A stretch of DNA of 64,000 nt from Aequorivita sp. H23M31. Its GTDB lineage: Bacteria; Bacteroidota; Bacteroidia; Flavobacteriales; Flavobacteriaceae. How positions within the stretch are numbered: position 1 is the stretch's first letter; each line of letters opens with the position of its first letter. The stretch spans positions 62,001 to 126,000 of the forward strand of contig NZ_CP034951.1 of the NCBI RefSeq assembly GCF_004022485.1. Direction: 5' to 3'. Positions 8,321-16,502 of the stretch are shown here, piece by piece. A program made the translations under genes and the position numbers. Under the pieces are notes generated by a model. The model had not been told where the DNA came from. It searched no databases and worked only from the letters and a program-made list of their open reading frames with translations.

Positions 8321-9775
8321 TTAATCGAAGCCCTGATATTTGATACAAACATTCTTCTGCTCGGTAAAAAACTTTAATGCTTCAAACCCTCCTTCACGGC
8401 CAACTCCACTGGCTTTCATTCCCCCAAAAGGCGTGCGGAGATCACGTTTTAACCACGTATTTACCCAAACGATGCCAGATTCAAGTCCTTTTGAGATACG
8501 CATTGTTCTATTTAAGTCGTTTGTCCAAAGCGTTGCGGATAGGCCGTATTTAACCGAATTGGCCATTTCCAAAGCTTCCTCTTCCTTTTCAAAAGGCATT
8601 ATAGTTACCACGGGTCCGAAAATTTCTTCCTGGTTAACCCGACAATTGTTGTCATAAACTTCAATAACTGTGGGCTCTAGATAATAACCATTTTCCAAAC
8701 CTTTAACCGTAACTCTTTTTCCGCCACATAAGATTTTTCCACCTTCTTTTTCTGCAAGTTGGATATAGGATTCTACTTTTTCCAAATGTGGTTTTGAGAC
8801 CAAAGCTCCCAAATTTGTATCCTCATCGAATGGATTTCCGACCTTAAGCTTTTTTACTTCGGAAACGAAATCATTTTTAAATTTTCCATAAATGGATTTC
8901 TCAACATAGATTCTACTTCCGCAAAGACAGATTTGGCCTTGGTTGGCATAGGAAGAACGTAAAGTTTCCTTAAGCATATCTTCGTAATTGCAGTCGGCAA
9001 AAATAATATTGGGATTTTTCCCTCCAAGCTCTAGGGATAATTTTTTAAACATGGGAGCGGCGGCTCTCGCAATATGTTCTCCTGTTTTAGTCCCGCCGGT
9101 AAACGAAATTGCTTTAATTCCGGGATGTGCCACAATTGCCTGTCCCGCAGAGGGACCTGTACCGTGAACTATATTTAAAACACCCTTGGGCAAACCTGCT
9201 TCCGTGCAAATTTCTCCCAAAAGAAAAGCAGTCATCGGAGTTATTTCGCTAGGTTTTGCAACCACCGTATTTCCAGCGGCAATGGCGGGTGCAATTTTCC
9301 AGGTAAATAAATATAGGGGTAGGTTCCAAGGAGAAATGCAACCAACAACCCCAATAGGTTGTCTAAGCGTATAATTTATGGTGTTCAAACCCACGCTTTC
9401 ATGTGCTTCGCTGGCAAATTGAGTAATCGCATTCCCAAAAAATCTAAAGTTTGCAGATCCTCTTGGAATATCTACAGCCAATGCTAAACTTAGAGGCTTA
9501 CCGTTGTCTTTAGCTTCCGCTTTTGCGAGGCTTTCCAAGTTATCTTCGATTAAATCTGCAATTTTTATCAGGATCCTGCTCCTTTCCTCAATGGTAGTAT
9601 TGCTCCATTTTGGAAATGCTTCTTTTGCGGCTTGATATGCTTTTTCTACATCATCGGAATTTGAGTCCGCGATCAGTGAATATGCCTCTCCATTGGAGGG
9701 ATTGTAATTATCCAGCCAACTCATTGAAAGTGGTTCGATGTATTCGCCGTTTATGTAGTTTAGGATTTTTTGCAT
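8321..9775 (-). CDS. Aldehyde dehydrogenase, likely 2-aminomuconate 6-semialdehyde dehydrogenase
   Basis: NAD-dependent ALDH of 484 residues. Visible motifs are the cofactor region (ISPWNLPLYLFTWK, SFTGGTKTGEHI), the general base in LELGGKNP, and the catalytic cysteine in NQGQICLCGSRI. The C-terminal part (LKRDLRTPFGGMKASGVGREGG) resembles 2-hydroxymuconic and 2-aminomuconic semialdehyde dehydrogenases. It is last in the kynU-kmo-RidA-ALDH cluster, which supports oxidation of 2-aminomuconate semialdehyde to 2-aminomuconate. The exact substrate is inferred from context. No promoter box is visible directly upstream. Confidence 0.88.
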   Translation of the reverse strand: MQKILNYINGEYIEPLSMSWLDNYNPSNGEAYSLIADSNSDDVEKAYQAAKEAFPKWSNTTIEERSRILIKIADLIEDNLESLAKAEAKDNGKPLSLALAVDIPRGSANFRFFGNAITQFASEAHESVGLNTINYTLRQPIGVVGCISPWNLPLYLFTWKIAPAIAAGNTVVAKPSEITPMTAFLLGEICTEAGLPKGVLNIVHGTGPSAGQAIVAHPGIKAISFTGGTKTGEHIARAAAPMFKKLSLELGGKNPNIIFADCNYEDMLKETLRSSYANQGQICLCGSRIYVEKSIYGKFKNDFVSEVKKLKVGNPFDEDTNLGALVSKPHLEKVESYIQLAEKEGGKILCGGKRVTVKGLENGYYLEPTVIEVYDNNCRVNQEEIFGPVVTIMPFEKEEEALEMANSVKYGLSATLWTNDLNRTMRISKGLESGIVWVNTWLKRDLRTPFGGMKASGVGREGGFEALKFFTEQKNVCIKYQGFD

Positions 9776-9818
9776 CTGTTATGTTACACACCCTTTAGGT
9801 TTTTCCTTTCAGACCGGG

Positions 9819-9835
9819 CAGGTTTTTGAGACCTG
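9819..9835. repeat. Short inverted repeat between RidA and ALDH genes
   Basis: CAGGT, a 7-base spacer, ACCTG, inside the 75-bp gap. It resembles the acctgtcaggt-type intergenic palindromes common in Flavobacteriia. Weak structure with no T-tract. Confidence 0.4.
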
Positions 9836-9850
9836 TCAAATCTATTGTAC

Positions 9851-10291
9851 TTAAGAAATTTGTTTATTTTTAACCGGAAAATAAGCCATTGCCTTAATCT
9901 CCACCACCAAATGGGGATGTGGTAATTGGTGAACGGCAACGGTAGTTCGCGCGGGTCCTGTTTCACTATTAAAATATTCTTTGTAAACTTCATTGTACCC
10001 TGCAAAATCGTTCATATTAACGAGAAAGCTGGTAATATCCACTAAATCAGTCAAGGACGCTCCTTCTGCCGCAAGATAATCTTTTATATTTTCGATCACG
10101 GCACGTGTTTGTTCGCGAATATCCAAATTCATGGTGCCCATTTCATCTATCTTGTTTACTCCCGCAAAGGTATTATCGGGCATACGAGAACTCGCTCCGC
10201 TAACAAATAGGAAATCGCCCGCTCGTTTTATATGTGGATAGGCTCCTCGTGGAGTGGCTTTTCCCTTAACTAGTTTACCCTTTGTACTCAT
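9851..10291 (-). CDS. RidA-family protein, likely 2-aminomuconate deaminase
   Basis: A 146-residue YjgF/YER057c/UK114 (RidA) protein. It matches the 2-aminomuconate deaminase subgroup (AmnD/NbaF) closely: [30 protein letters not shown]-like [21 protein letters not shown], and [22 protein letters not shown] with the conserved Arg. The enzyme would convert 2-aminomuconate to 4-oxalocrotonate after the ALDH step. It sits between kmo and the ALDH gene on the same strand with short gaps, which supports the catabolic role over the generic enamine deaminase role. Confidence 0.9.
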   Translation of the reverse strand: MSTKGKLVKGKATPRGAYPHIKRAGDFLFVSGASSRMPDNTFAGVNKIDEMGTMNLDIREQTRAVIENIKDYLAAEGASLTDLVDITSFLVNMNDFAGYNEVYKEYFNSETGPARTTVAVHQLPHPHLVVEIKAMAYFPVKNKQIS

Positions 10292-10332
10292 ATTTTCAAT
10301 TTTTATTTTAAATATTTTTAGCTTGTGATTGA

Positions 10333-11757
10333 CTAGAATTTTAGATAATCAGCGGTTTCACTTTCATTTAGGATAAGCTGGGTTTGTCTTTTTACCGCTT
10401 GCAACTTTTCCTTTAATGACATGATTTCATCCAATTTATTATCGTGCAAAAGGCTTAATATTGCTTTGTCCTGGGCTCTTCCTTGTCTTTTTGCTTCGGA
10501 ATAACTGAGATCCTCTTTAAAGGTTACTAACGAATATTTACTGTAATATTCGTGTGGAAATTCGGCTTCAAAAGCGGTTTCCAGTTTTCTTTTCTTCTGA
10601 AACAACTCCATTCCCGTATGGGCTTTCATCTCATCAAAATTATCCACTGCAAGTTCGCCAATGGCATCTGCATCTTTTTTCCGAATTTTTTCATATTCGT
10701 CAAAAATCCTTTCCCAAGTTATATTCCCTTTGTCAAGATCATCCTTATATTGAACTAAAATTTCATCAAACACTGCTACATCCTCAAAACTGGCGTTCAT
10801 TCCCTGACCATAAAAAGGAACCATGGCGTGTGCGGCATCACCCATCAACAAGGTTTTTCCGAAACGGTGCCATGGATCACATTTAACCGTGCCCATTGCT
10901 CCAATGGGATTATGGAAAAATTCTTCGGTCAGACTGGGAATCAACTCCAGAACATCGGGAAATTCCTTTTGAAAATATTCCTGGACCATTTCTGGGGTAG
11001 TAAGATTTTCAAAACAGTAATCGCTGTTTTTATAAGGAAGGAAGAGTGTCACCGTAAAGCTACCGTTTAAATTGGGAAGTGCGATAAGCATGTCTTCTCC
11101 TCGTGGCCAAATGTGCAGTGCATTTTTATATGTGCGATAACCTCCATTTTCAGTCGCTGGTATTTCGAGTTCCTTATAACCATGACCTAACCATTGTTGT
11201 GAAATATTGAGGAGAAACTCTTTGTCGTGTATCATATTTGCTCTCACAACTGATCCTGCACCGTCTGTTCCAAAAATAACATCTGCCGAGTAGGTTGATT
11301 TTTCACGGGAATTAAAATCTTCAAAAGTAGCAGCAGGCTTGTCGAAATCCACCTCCGTACAGGCATGGTTAAAGATTATCTTAACATTCGGCATTTTTTC
11401 CGCCTCGTTTAATAAAAGCTTATTTAATCCGGGACGCGACACTGAATTGATAAATTCACCTTCTCTACCGCTGTACGGACTTAAAAAAGTATTTCCTGAT
11501 TTCTCGTGGATCATTCGGCCGGTCATGGGAATTAGAAGTTCCTGTGCGGCTTCTTCCACACCTGCCAATCGCAATCCACGAAGTCCACGATCGCTCAGGG
11601 CAAGATTTATGGAACGGCCGGCGTCCAAAGAAAATTTCCGCAAATCTGGTCTTTTTTCTACTAACGTAATGTTGAAGCCATGTTGCGCCATACGAAGGGC
11701 GAGAAGACTGCCACATAGACCTGCTCCGATGATTAAGATATTTTGCTGTTTGCTCAT
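10333..11757 (-). CDS. kmo: Kynurenine 3-monooxygenase
   Basis: FAD and NADPH-dependent hydroxylase converting L-kynurenine to 3-hydroxykynurenine. The 474-residue protein has the N-terminal dinucleotide fold GAGLCG at 11-16, the family stretch [31 protein letters not shown], and the second FAD motif ([25 protein letters not shown]). A hydrophobic-basic C-terminus follows. Length and motifs are normal. It is 87 bp downstream of kynU on the same strand; the gap holds an inverted repeat. Confidence 0.96.
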   Translation of the reverse strand: MSKQQNILIIGAGLCGSLLALRMAQHGFNITLVEKRPDLRKFSLDAGRSINLALSDRGLRGLRLAGVEEAAQELLIPMTGRMIHEKSGNTFLSPYSGREGEFINSVSRPGLNKLLLNEAEKMPNVKIIFNHACTEVDFDKPAATFEDFNSREKSTYSADVIFGTDGAGSVVRANMIHDKEFLLNISQQWLGHGYKELEIPATENGGYRTYKNALHIWPRGEDMLIALPNLNGSFTVTLFLPYKNSDYCFENLTTPEMVQEYFQKEFPDVLELIPSLTEEFFHNPIGAMGTVKCDPWHRFGKTLLMGDAAHAMVPFYGQGMNASFEDVAVFDEILVQYKDDLDKGNITWERIFDEYEKIRKKDADAIGELAVDNFDEMKAHTGMELFQKKRKLETAFEAEFPHEYYSKYSLVTFKEDLSYSEAKRQGRAQDKAILSLLHDNKLDEIMSLKEKLQAVKRQTQLILNESETADYLKF

Positions 11758-11770
11758 TTCAATTTGTCTG

Positions 11771-11831
11771 GTCGAGCGCAGTCAAGACCTTATTTTTAAA
11801 ATTTAGCAACTTAACCCCTCGACTGCGCTCG
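11771..11831. repeat. Inverted repeat in the kmo-kynU gap
   Basis: CGAGCGCAGTC at 11773-11783 and its exact reverse complement at 11821-11831 are separated by 37 bp. The core is the gactgcgctc element found between many flavobacterial genes. It is related in sequence to the ggctgag...gaagcc units of the array at 42.7-43.4 kb. Confidence 0.65.
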
Positions 11832-11844
11832 GGGAGACATATTG

Positions 11845-13107
11845 TTATTTTAAAATTCTTTTTAATTTTTCCGAAAACATATAAACATCTATAAAACTAT
11901 TATAAAGCGGAGTAGGGGCAATCCGTATAACGTCTGGTTCACGCCAATCGCTAATTACGCCCGCTTCACTCAATTTAGTATGTAAGGTTTTGTCGGCATT
12001 TTTTACTTGAATCGAGAGTTGGCATCCTCGTTCCTCTGGATTTCTAGGAGTAATTACATTAATAGAATCATTTTTCATTTCGTCCAGTAGAAATTCTAAA
12101 TAGCCCGTAAGTTTTTCAGATTTTTTCCGAAGATTATCAAATCCAGCCTCTGCAAAAGTGTCTAATGACGCCCTAATTGCCGCCATGGATAAAATGGGAG
12201 GATTGCTTAGCTGCCAACCTTCGGCGCCGGGTAGGGCGTCAAAATCCTTGCGCATATTAAAGCGCGTTTTTTTGTTGTGGCCCCACCATCCCGCAAAGCG
12301 GTTGAGTTCCTTATTCTCCGCGTGACGTTCGTGGACAAAACAACCCCCTAAACTTCCAGGTCCACTATTAAGATATTTATAAGTACACCATACGGCAAAG
12401 TCCGCTCCGGAATCGTGCAGGTTAGGTTGAATGTTTCCTGCTCCGTGGGCCAGATCGAATCCGACAATGCACCCATATTTGTGGCCTATTTCGGTGATTT
12501 TTTTTAGCGGAAAGGATTGTCCTGTATAGTAATTGGTGCTTCCAATCATCAAGAGCGCAATTTCATCTCCCTGATTTTTCATAATCTCTTCAAGATCCTC
12601 AAAACGACATAAATCTTCACCTTGGCGAGGTTTCCAAAGAATTAAACCCTCCTTTGGGTCAATTCCGTGAAATTTTAATTGACTTTCAACCGCATATTTA
12701 TCGCTGGGAAAGGCATCACTTTCCACAACTATCTTGAATTTGATTGTTGTCGGCTTAAAAAAAGAAACCATCATTAAATGAAGGTTGATAGTAAGAGTAT
12801 TCATTACCACGACTTCAAAAGGTTTTGCGCCAACTATTTTGGCCATATTCTCCGCTAAGAATTCGTGATAAGGAAGCCACGGATGTTTCGCTTGGGTATG
12901 TCCTTCAACTCCAAGGTCTGCCCAGTCTTTTAAAACTTCCTGAATGTATTCTGAAGTTATTTTCGGTTGCAATCCCAACGAATTTCCGCAGAGATAAATA
13001 AGATCTGCACCGGTTTTGTCTTTTGGAATATGAAATTTCTTTCGATATGATGCTAAGGGATCATTAGCATCTTGTGTTTTTGCGTATTCTAAATTATTTT
13101 GAAACAT
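11845..13107 (-). CDS. kynU: Kynureninase
   Basis: PLP enzyme cleaving 3-hydroxykynurenine to 3-hydroxyanthranilate plus alanine. The 420-residue protein has the class V aminotransferase fold: YLCGNSLGLQPK at the N-terminus, NTLTINLHLMM, VGFDLAHGAGN, and the PLP lysine in WCTYKYLNSGPGS (about residue 240). GWWGHNKKTRF and the C-terminal RIAPTPLYNSF are also present. It is the first gene of the minus-strand kynurenine cluster; a promoter box is 78 bp upstream. Confidence 0.96.
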   Translation of the reverse strand: MFQNNLEYAKTQDANDPLASYRKKFHIPKDKTGADLIYLCGNSLGLQPKITSEYIQEVLKDWADLGVEGHTQAKHPWLPYHEFLAENMAKIVGAKPFEVVVMNTLTINLHLMMVSFFKPTTIKFKIVVESDAFPSDKYAVESQLKFHGIDPKEGLILWKPRQGEDLCRFEDLEEIMKNQGDEIALLMIGSTNYYTGQSFPLKKITEIGHKYGCIVGFDLAHGAGNIQPNLHDSGADFAVWCTYKYLNSGPGSLGGCFVHERHAENKELNRFAGWWGHNKKTRFNMRKDFDALPGAEGWQLSNPPILSMAAIRASLDTFAEAGFDNLRKKSEKLTGYLEFLLDEMKNDSINVITPRNPEERGCQLSIQVKNADKTLHTKLSEAGVISDWREPDVIRIAPTPLYNSFIDVYMFSEKLKRILK

Positions 13108-13185
13108 TCTGGAATGTAGGTTTTATGTAATCTCCTTGTTCCCTTATTCTCTCCTATCAATTATAAATGGGAATGACAATTTTTA

Positions 13186-13193
13186 CAAAAATA
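13186..13193 (-). promoter_or_regulatory. Candidate -7 box of the kynurenine cluster
   Basis: TATTTTTG on the minus strand, 78 bases before the kynU ATG. It is the only exact TAnnTTTG in the upstream gap. The 5' leader would be long for this organism, so confidence is moderate. Confidence 0.45.
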
Positions 13194-13263
13194 GGAATAA
13201 TAAACCTTTATATAATCTGGATTGTGGGGGATTAACGGTCCTGGGAGTTTGAGTTAATCAATA

Positions 13264-13980
13264 TCAATTTCCCGTTTTAACCGAAATATTTGTGAAATAC
13301 AATTTAAAATTATTTGAGTTATTCCGGTGCATAGTTGCAATAACAATACCTTCAAAATCTTTATAATCTTCCCAGGTGCTGGTCAGACTTGGTTCGGGTG
13401 AATTTTCTTTGCGATAGTTCCACTCTTGTATTCGAAAATTTTTGTCGTAGAAAAAATCGTAAGCATCTCCTGGAGTGTAGCCTCCGTCGTTGGGATAGAC
13501 AATGGTAAGTTGGGATAAAGTATCTTTTGAAATAGGAGAAACTACATTTTCTTTGGTTGAAAACTCCATTCCCTTATCCCAGACCAATTGAAAGGGAGCT
13601 AGCAACCAATATTTATCATTGATAAAAGCAGCATCCGTTTTCATGGTTAAACTGTCCATCTTTGAACGATTGTAATTCACTGAATCTTTTGAAGATACCA
13701 TTTTAATATCCTGGGATTTTGGATTCCATATCCAAGAACGCTCGAAGTGATTTCCATCTCTGTCCACATTAAAGGTAAAAGCGATTTCGGAAACCTTATT
13801 CCAATTTTGAATACCACAGGCCTCAGCAATCTGACGCGCATTTTCAGGAATATCTCCATATTGAACTGAATCAACTTGCGAAAGATTAGTTTCAGATAGG
13901 GACGGCTCGGAAGTTTTATTGGAATTATTGCAACTTATTATTCCGAAGAATAAAGCTGCTAAAAAAAATTCTCCTTTCAT
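13264..13980 (-). CDS. Uncharacterised lipoprotein
   Basis: A 238-residue protein with a short signal sequence and lipobox (FFGIISCNN, Cys near 17), then a Ser/Thr/Asn-rich linker. The mature domain is rich in aromatic residues (SWIWNPKSQD, YWLLAPFQLVWDKG, GYTPGDAYDFFYD, TWEDYKDFEGIVI). I recognise it only as a conserved flavobacterial lipoprotein type with no known function. It is not part of the kynurenine operon, since a 156-bp gap with the kynU promoter separates them. It is divergent from the GNAT gene. Confidence 0.75.
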   Translation of the reverse strand: MKGEFFLAALFFGIISCNNSNKTSEPSLSETNLSQVDSVQYGDIPENARQIAEACGIQNWNKVSEIAFTFNVDRDGNHFERSWIWNPKSQDIKMVSSKDSVNYNRSKMDSLTMKTDAAFINDKYWLLAPFQLVWDKGMEFSTKENVVSPISKDTLSQLTIVYPNDGGYTPGDAYDFFYDKNFRIQEWNYRKENSPEPSLTSTWEDYKDFEGIVIATMHRNNSNNFKLYFTNISVKTGN

Positions 13981-14072
13981 AACGGTATGTTTTCTGTAAA
14001 AATAACAATTCCATTTTGGCTTCTATTTTTTTTTGTACTTTTAAAGTATCAATAATTTCGAAAATTACTTGT

Positions 14073-14348
14073 ATGAATGTCATTGACAATAAGGAGAAAA
14101 AAAGGTTTGAGACCGAAATTGATGGTTACAAAGCATTTGTTGAATATGAAGTAAAGCCAAATATTCTGATATTGGAACATACAGAAGTAGATAAGGCTCT
14201 GGGAGGAAAAGGGGTGGGAAGCGAAATGGTTGAGGCGGTTCTTCTGCAAATTGAATTACGCGGTTTAAAGGTAATTCCACATTGTCCTTTTATAAAGAAA
14301 TATATCAGTAAACATCCGGAGTGGCAGTCTATTGTTGCCAAGGAATAA
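14073..14348 (+). CDS. YjdJ-type GNAT N-acetyltransferase
   Basis: A 91-residue minimal GCN5-related acetyltransferase domain. The acetyl-CoA loop region reads DKALGGKGVGSEMVEAVL, followed by GLKVIPHCPFIKKYISKHPEW, typical of the short YjdJ/YidJ group. The start at 14073 gives MNVIDNKEKKRFET, matching the usual N-terminus; the in-frame ATG at 14016 would add 19 residues lying over the T-rich promoter region. The substrate is unknown. A bidirectional terminator follows the stop directly. Confidence 0.85.
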   Translation: MNVIDNKEKKRFETEIDGYKAFVEYEVKPNILILEHTEVDKALGGKGVGSEMVEAVLLQIELRGLKVIPHCPFIKKYISKHPEWQSIVAKE

Positions 14349-14379
14349 AAAAAGCCCTTAAATTAAATTAGGGCTTTTT
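14349..14379. terminator. Bidirectional terminator after the GNAT gene
   Basis: AAAAAGCCCT and AGGGCTTTTT form a perfect 10-bp stem around an 11-base A/T loop. T-tracts occur on both strands, so it serves the GNAT gene (+) and the convergent small lipoprotein gene (-). Confidence 0.85.
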
Positions 14380-14400
14380 GCAATTAATCATGGATTTTTA

Positions 14401-14532
14401 TTAATCCAGTGCATCTCCGACATCGTCGGCTACGTCTTCTATGTCGTCGGCAACTGTGTGGTTCTCACGGCAACTAATTAAACTTGTTGAAAACAGTCCA
14501 GCTGCGAATAAAATTAAGATTACTTTTCTCAT
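14401..14532 (-). CDS. Small lipoprotein, 43 residues
   Basis: Translated by hand from the minus strand: MRKVILILFAAGLFSTSLIS, then CRENHTVADDIEDVADDVGDALD. A lipid signal peptide ends at LISC, so the mature part is only about 23 residues, very acidic, with a repeated VADD(I/V) pattern. It lies between the bidirectional terminator and the lmo0937-type gene 53 bp upstream, with which it may be co-transcribed. Small acidic lipoproteins of this kind occur in Flavobacteriia. The function is unknown. Confidence 0.7.
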   Translation of the reverse strand: MRKVILILFAAGLFSTSLISCRENHTVADDIEDVADDVGDALD

Positions 14533-14585
14533 AATTGTTTGTTTTTAAAGGGTTGGTATTTGATTTTGAATTAAAAAAATTTTGG

Positions 14586-14738
14586 TTACAATCTACGACC
14601 CGTAGCCAAACGCCACAGAATCCCGATAATTGCTAGTACCAATAGAATGTGGATAAAGGCTCCTAATGAGAAAAAGAAATAACCGAATAACCATCCGATT
14701 ATTAAAATTACTACAATAAGCCAAATTAAATCTCCCAT
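14586..14738 (-). CDS. lmo0937-family small membrane protein, 50 residues
   Basis: Hand translation gives MGDLIWLIVVILIIGWLFGY, then FFFSLGAFIHILLVLAIIGI and LWRLATGRRL. There are two hydrophobic helices with a short turn and a basic C-terminus, the pattern of the lmo0937/DUF5670 family of stress-associated small membrane proteins. An exact TAnnTTTG box 27 bases upstream supports expression. No function can be assigned from the sequence. Confidence 0.85.
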   Translation of the reverse strand: MGDLIWLIVVILIIGWLFGYFFFSLGAFIHILLVLAIIGILWRLATGRRL

Positions 14739-14765
14739 GATATAGTTTCTTTTGTGTTAGTTATT

Positions 14766-14773
14766 CAAATATA
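14766..14773 (-). promoter_or_regulatory. -7 box TATATTTG of the lmo0937-type gene
   Basis: Exact TAnnTTTG on the minus strand, 27 bases before the ATG at 14738. It supports both small genes downstream. Confidence 0.6.
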
Positions 14774-14932
14774 AATTAACATAAAGGAATTCGATATATT
14801 TTAACCAGAACTTAACTAGAGTGTCTAAATATTTCTAAAAATAATAAAAGAAGTATATTCACTCATTATAATCCAGTATCGTATAGTATTCTTTGCATTA
14901 CGATAGTTGCAAAGCATAGATAATCAGATTAT

Positions 14933-15601
14933 TTATTCTTTCTCTGTCTTAAGTAATTCTGGAAATTTTTCCCGAAACTTGTTGATCCGCGGAACAGAAA
15001 CATTCTGAATATAGGGGTTTCCTGGATTGTTCTTTTCATAATCCTGATGGTAATCTTCAGCCTTCCAGAATTTCTGAAAAGGTAAAACTTGTGCGGCAAC
15101 CTTATCTCCATTTAGCTGTTTGTTTAATTCAGCGATTTTCTCATCTATGATTTTCTTTTCGGTATCATTTTGATAGAAGATGATGGAGCGGTAGGAGGTA
15201 CCCCGGTCGGGGCCTTGACCGTTTACCTGAGTAATGTTTTGAGAGCCAAAATATACGTCTACCAATTGACCAAAACTCACCACATTTGGATCGTAAATTA
15301 CTTCTACAACCTCAGCATGATCTGCGTGGTTTTCATAGGATGGATTTGGTGTTTTCCCACCACTATAACCCGATACAGCCTCCTTCACGCCTTTCACGCT
15401 TTCGTAAATTGCCTCCACGCACCAAAAGCAACCACTGGCGAAATAGGCTTTTTTGAGGCCGTCTTGAGATTCAGTTTGTACCGGAGTTTGGGTTTTTTGA
15501 GCAACAGCTTCAGCTTCCTTATTTGTATCGTTTGAGGGTTTGCAAGCTCCATGAAGGGCAAATAAAATTAATGTAACAATTAGTATGGGATATTTTTTCA
15601 T
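14933..15601 (-). CDS. msrA: Peptide-methionine (S)-S-oxide reductase, exported form
   Basis: Reduces methionine-S-sulfoxide in oxidised proteins. The 222-residue protein has the catalytic GCFWC motif at 57-61 (nucleophile C58), YSGGKTPNPSYE, HAEVVEV, and the downstream QYRS-type region (GTSYRSIIFY), followed by QKFWKAEDYHQDY. A hydrophobic N-terminal segment with Cys at 20 (LHGACKPSN) suggests a lipoprotein or periplasmic enzyme. The -3 residue is atypical for a lipobox, so anchoring is uncertain. It is a single gene with no visible partner msrB. Confidence 0.95.
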   Translation of the reverse strand: MKKYPILIVTLILFALHGACKPSNDTNKEAEAVAQKTQTPVQTESQDGLKKAYFASGCFWCVEAIYESVKGVKEAVSGYSGGKTPNPSYENHADHAEVVEVIYDPNVVSFGQLVDVYFGSQNITQVNGQGPDRGTSYRSIIFYQNDTEKKIIDEKIAELNKQLNGDKVAAQVLPFQKFWKAEDYHQDYEKNNPGNPYIQNVSVPRINKFREKFPELLKTEKE

Positions 15602-15660
15602 TGGGAAATTTTTTAATTAATTGAGTCTTTTTAGTTAGAAAACCTTGCGTTTAAAGTACA

Positions 15661-15688
15661 AAAAAAGCCTCCACTTTTTGTGAAGGCC
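15661..15688 (-). terminator. Terminator of the nif3-COG1579 transcript
   Basis: On the minus strand, GCCTTCAC, a short A-rich loop, GTGGAGGC, then six T residues. One internal mismatch. Confidence 0.75.
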
Positions 15689-15714
15689 TTGTTATATTTA
15701 TTGGGTAGATCTTA

Positions 15715-16497
15715 TTATTTCAGTTTTGAGAACATAGCGTCCATTTTTTCACGCTCTTCTTTTGCCAAATCTGGATCGACCAAGATACGGCCACTGTGCT
15801 CGTCTGTAATAATTTTCTTGCGACCTGCAATTTCCATTTGAACTTGTGGTGGAATTGTGAAAAAGGATCCTCCCGAAGCGCCACGCTCTACGGCTACAAC
15901 TGCCAATCCGTTTTTAACATTCTTACGTATCCTCTTATAGGCCTTGATCAAACGAGGTTCGATAGATGATTCAAAGTTTTCAGATTCCTTAATTAAACTT
16001 TTTTCTTCCTTTTCAGTTTCTTTCAAAATTTCATCAAGCTCATCACGCTTATGCTTTAAGTGTTCTGAACGTTCGTTATAACGGATTTTGGTTTCCTCTA
16101 TTACCTGGTTCTTTTGCTCGATTTGTGCACGGAATTCCTTGATGTTTTTTTCTGCCAATTGGATTTCCAATTCTTGGTATTCTACTTCCTTGCTTAGGGA
16201 ATTGAATTCACGGTTATTACGAACGTGATCTTGTTGGGCAGCATATTTTTTTATTAAAACATTGGCTTCCTCAATATTATTTTTTCTTTCCTTGATTTGG
16301 TTTTCTATTACCTCAAGATCGGCGTTGAGCTTCTGCAGACGGGCATCCATTCCCGCAACTTCGTCTTCAAGATCTTCAACCTCCAAGGGTAGCTCCCCAC
16401 GTACATTTCTTATTTCATCAATTCTAGAATCAATAAGTTGCAAATCATAGAGGGCTCTTAACTTTTCTTCAACAGTAACTTCGCTTTTCGTTGCCAT
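15715..16497 (-). CDS. COG1579 coiled-coil protein with degenerate zinc ribbon
   Basis: A 260-residue protein dominated by a long antiparallel coiled coil (about 30-185, charged heptads such as LQKLNADLEVIENQIKERK). The C-terminal globular end is where COG1579/zf-RING_7 members carry a four-cysteine zinc ribbon. Here the region reads GASGGSFFTIPPQVQ ... TDEHSGRILVDP. The GRIL core is kept, but no cysteine is present, so metal binding is lost. It begins 5 bp after the nif3 stop on the same strand, a nif3-COG1579 pairing found widely in Bacteroidota. The function is not established; a nucleic acid or envelope role is often proposed. Confidence 0.85.
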   Translation of the reverse strand: MATKSEVTVEEKLRALYDLQLIDSRIDEIRNVRGELPLEVEDLEDEVAGMDARLQKLNADLEVIENQIKERKNNIEEANVLIKKYAAQQDHVRNNREFNSLSKEVEYQELEIQLAEKNIKEFRAQIEQKNQVIEETKIRYNERSEHLKHKRDELDEILKETEKEEKSLIKESENFESSIEPRLIKAYKRIRKNVKNGLAVVAVERGASGGSFFTIPPQVQMEIAGRKKIITDEHSGRILVDPDLAKEEREKMDAMFSKLK

Positions 16498-16502
16498 AAA
16501 TT

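Noticed and set aside
10554..10886. 110-residue ORF on the plus strand
   Set aside because: Antisense to kmo, whose reading frame has all family motifs.
14016..14072. N-terminal extension of the GNAT protein from ATG 14016
   Set aside because: It would be a cysteine/phenylalanine-rich tail over the T-rich promoter region; ATG 14073 gives the family start.
15170..15535. ORF of 121 residues on the plus strand inside msrA
   Set aside because: Antisense shadow of msrA, with no start context or family features.
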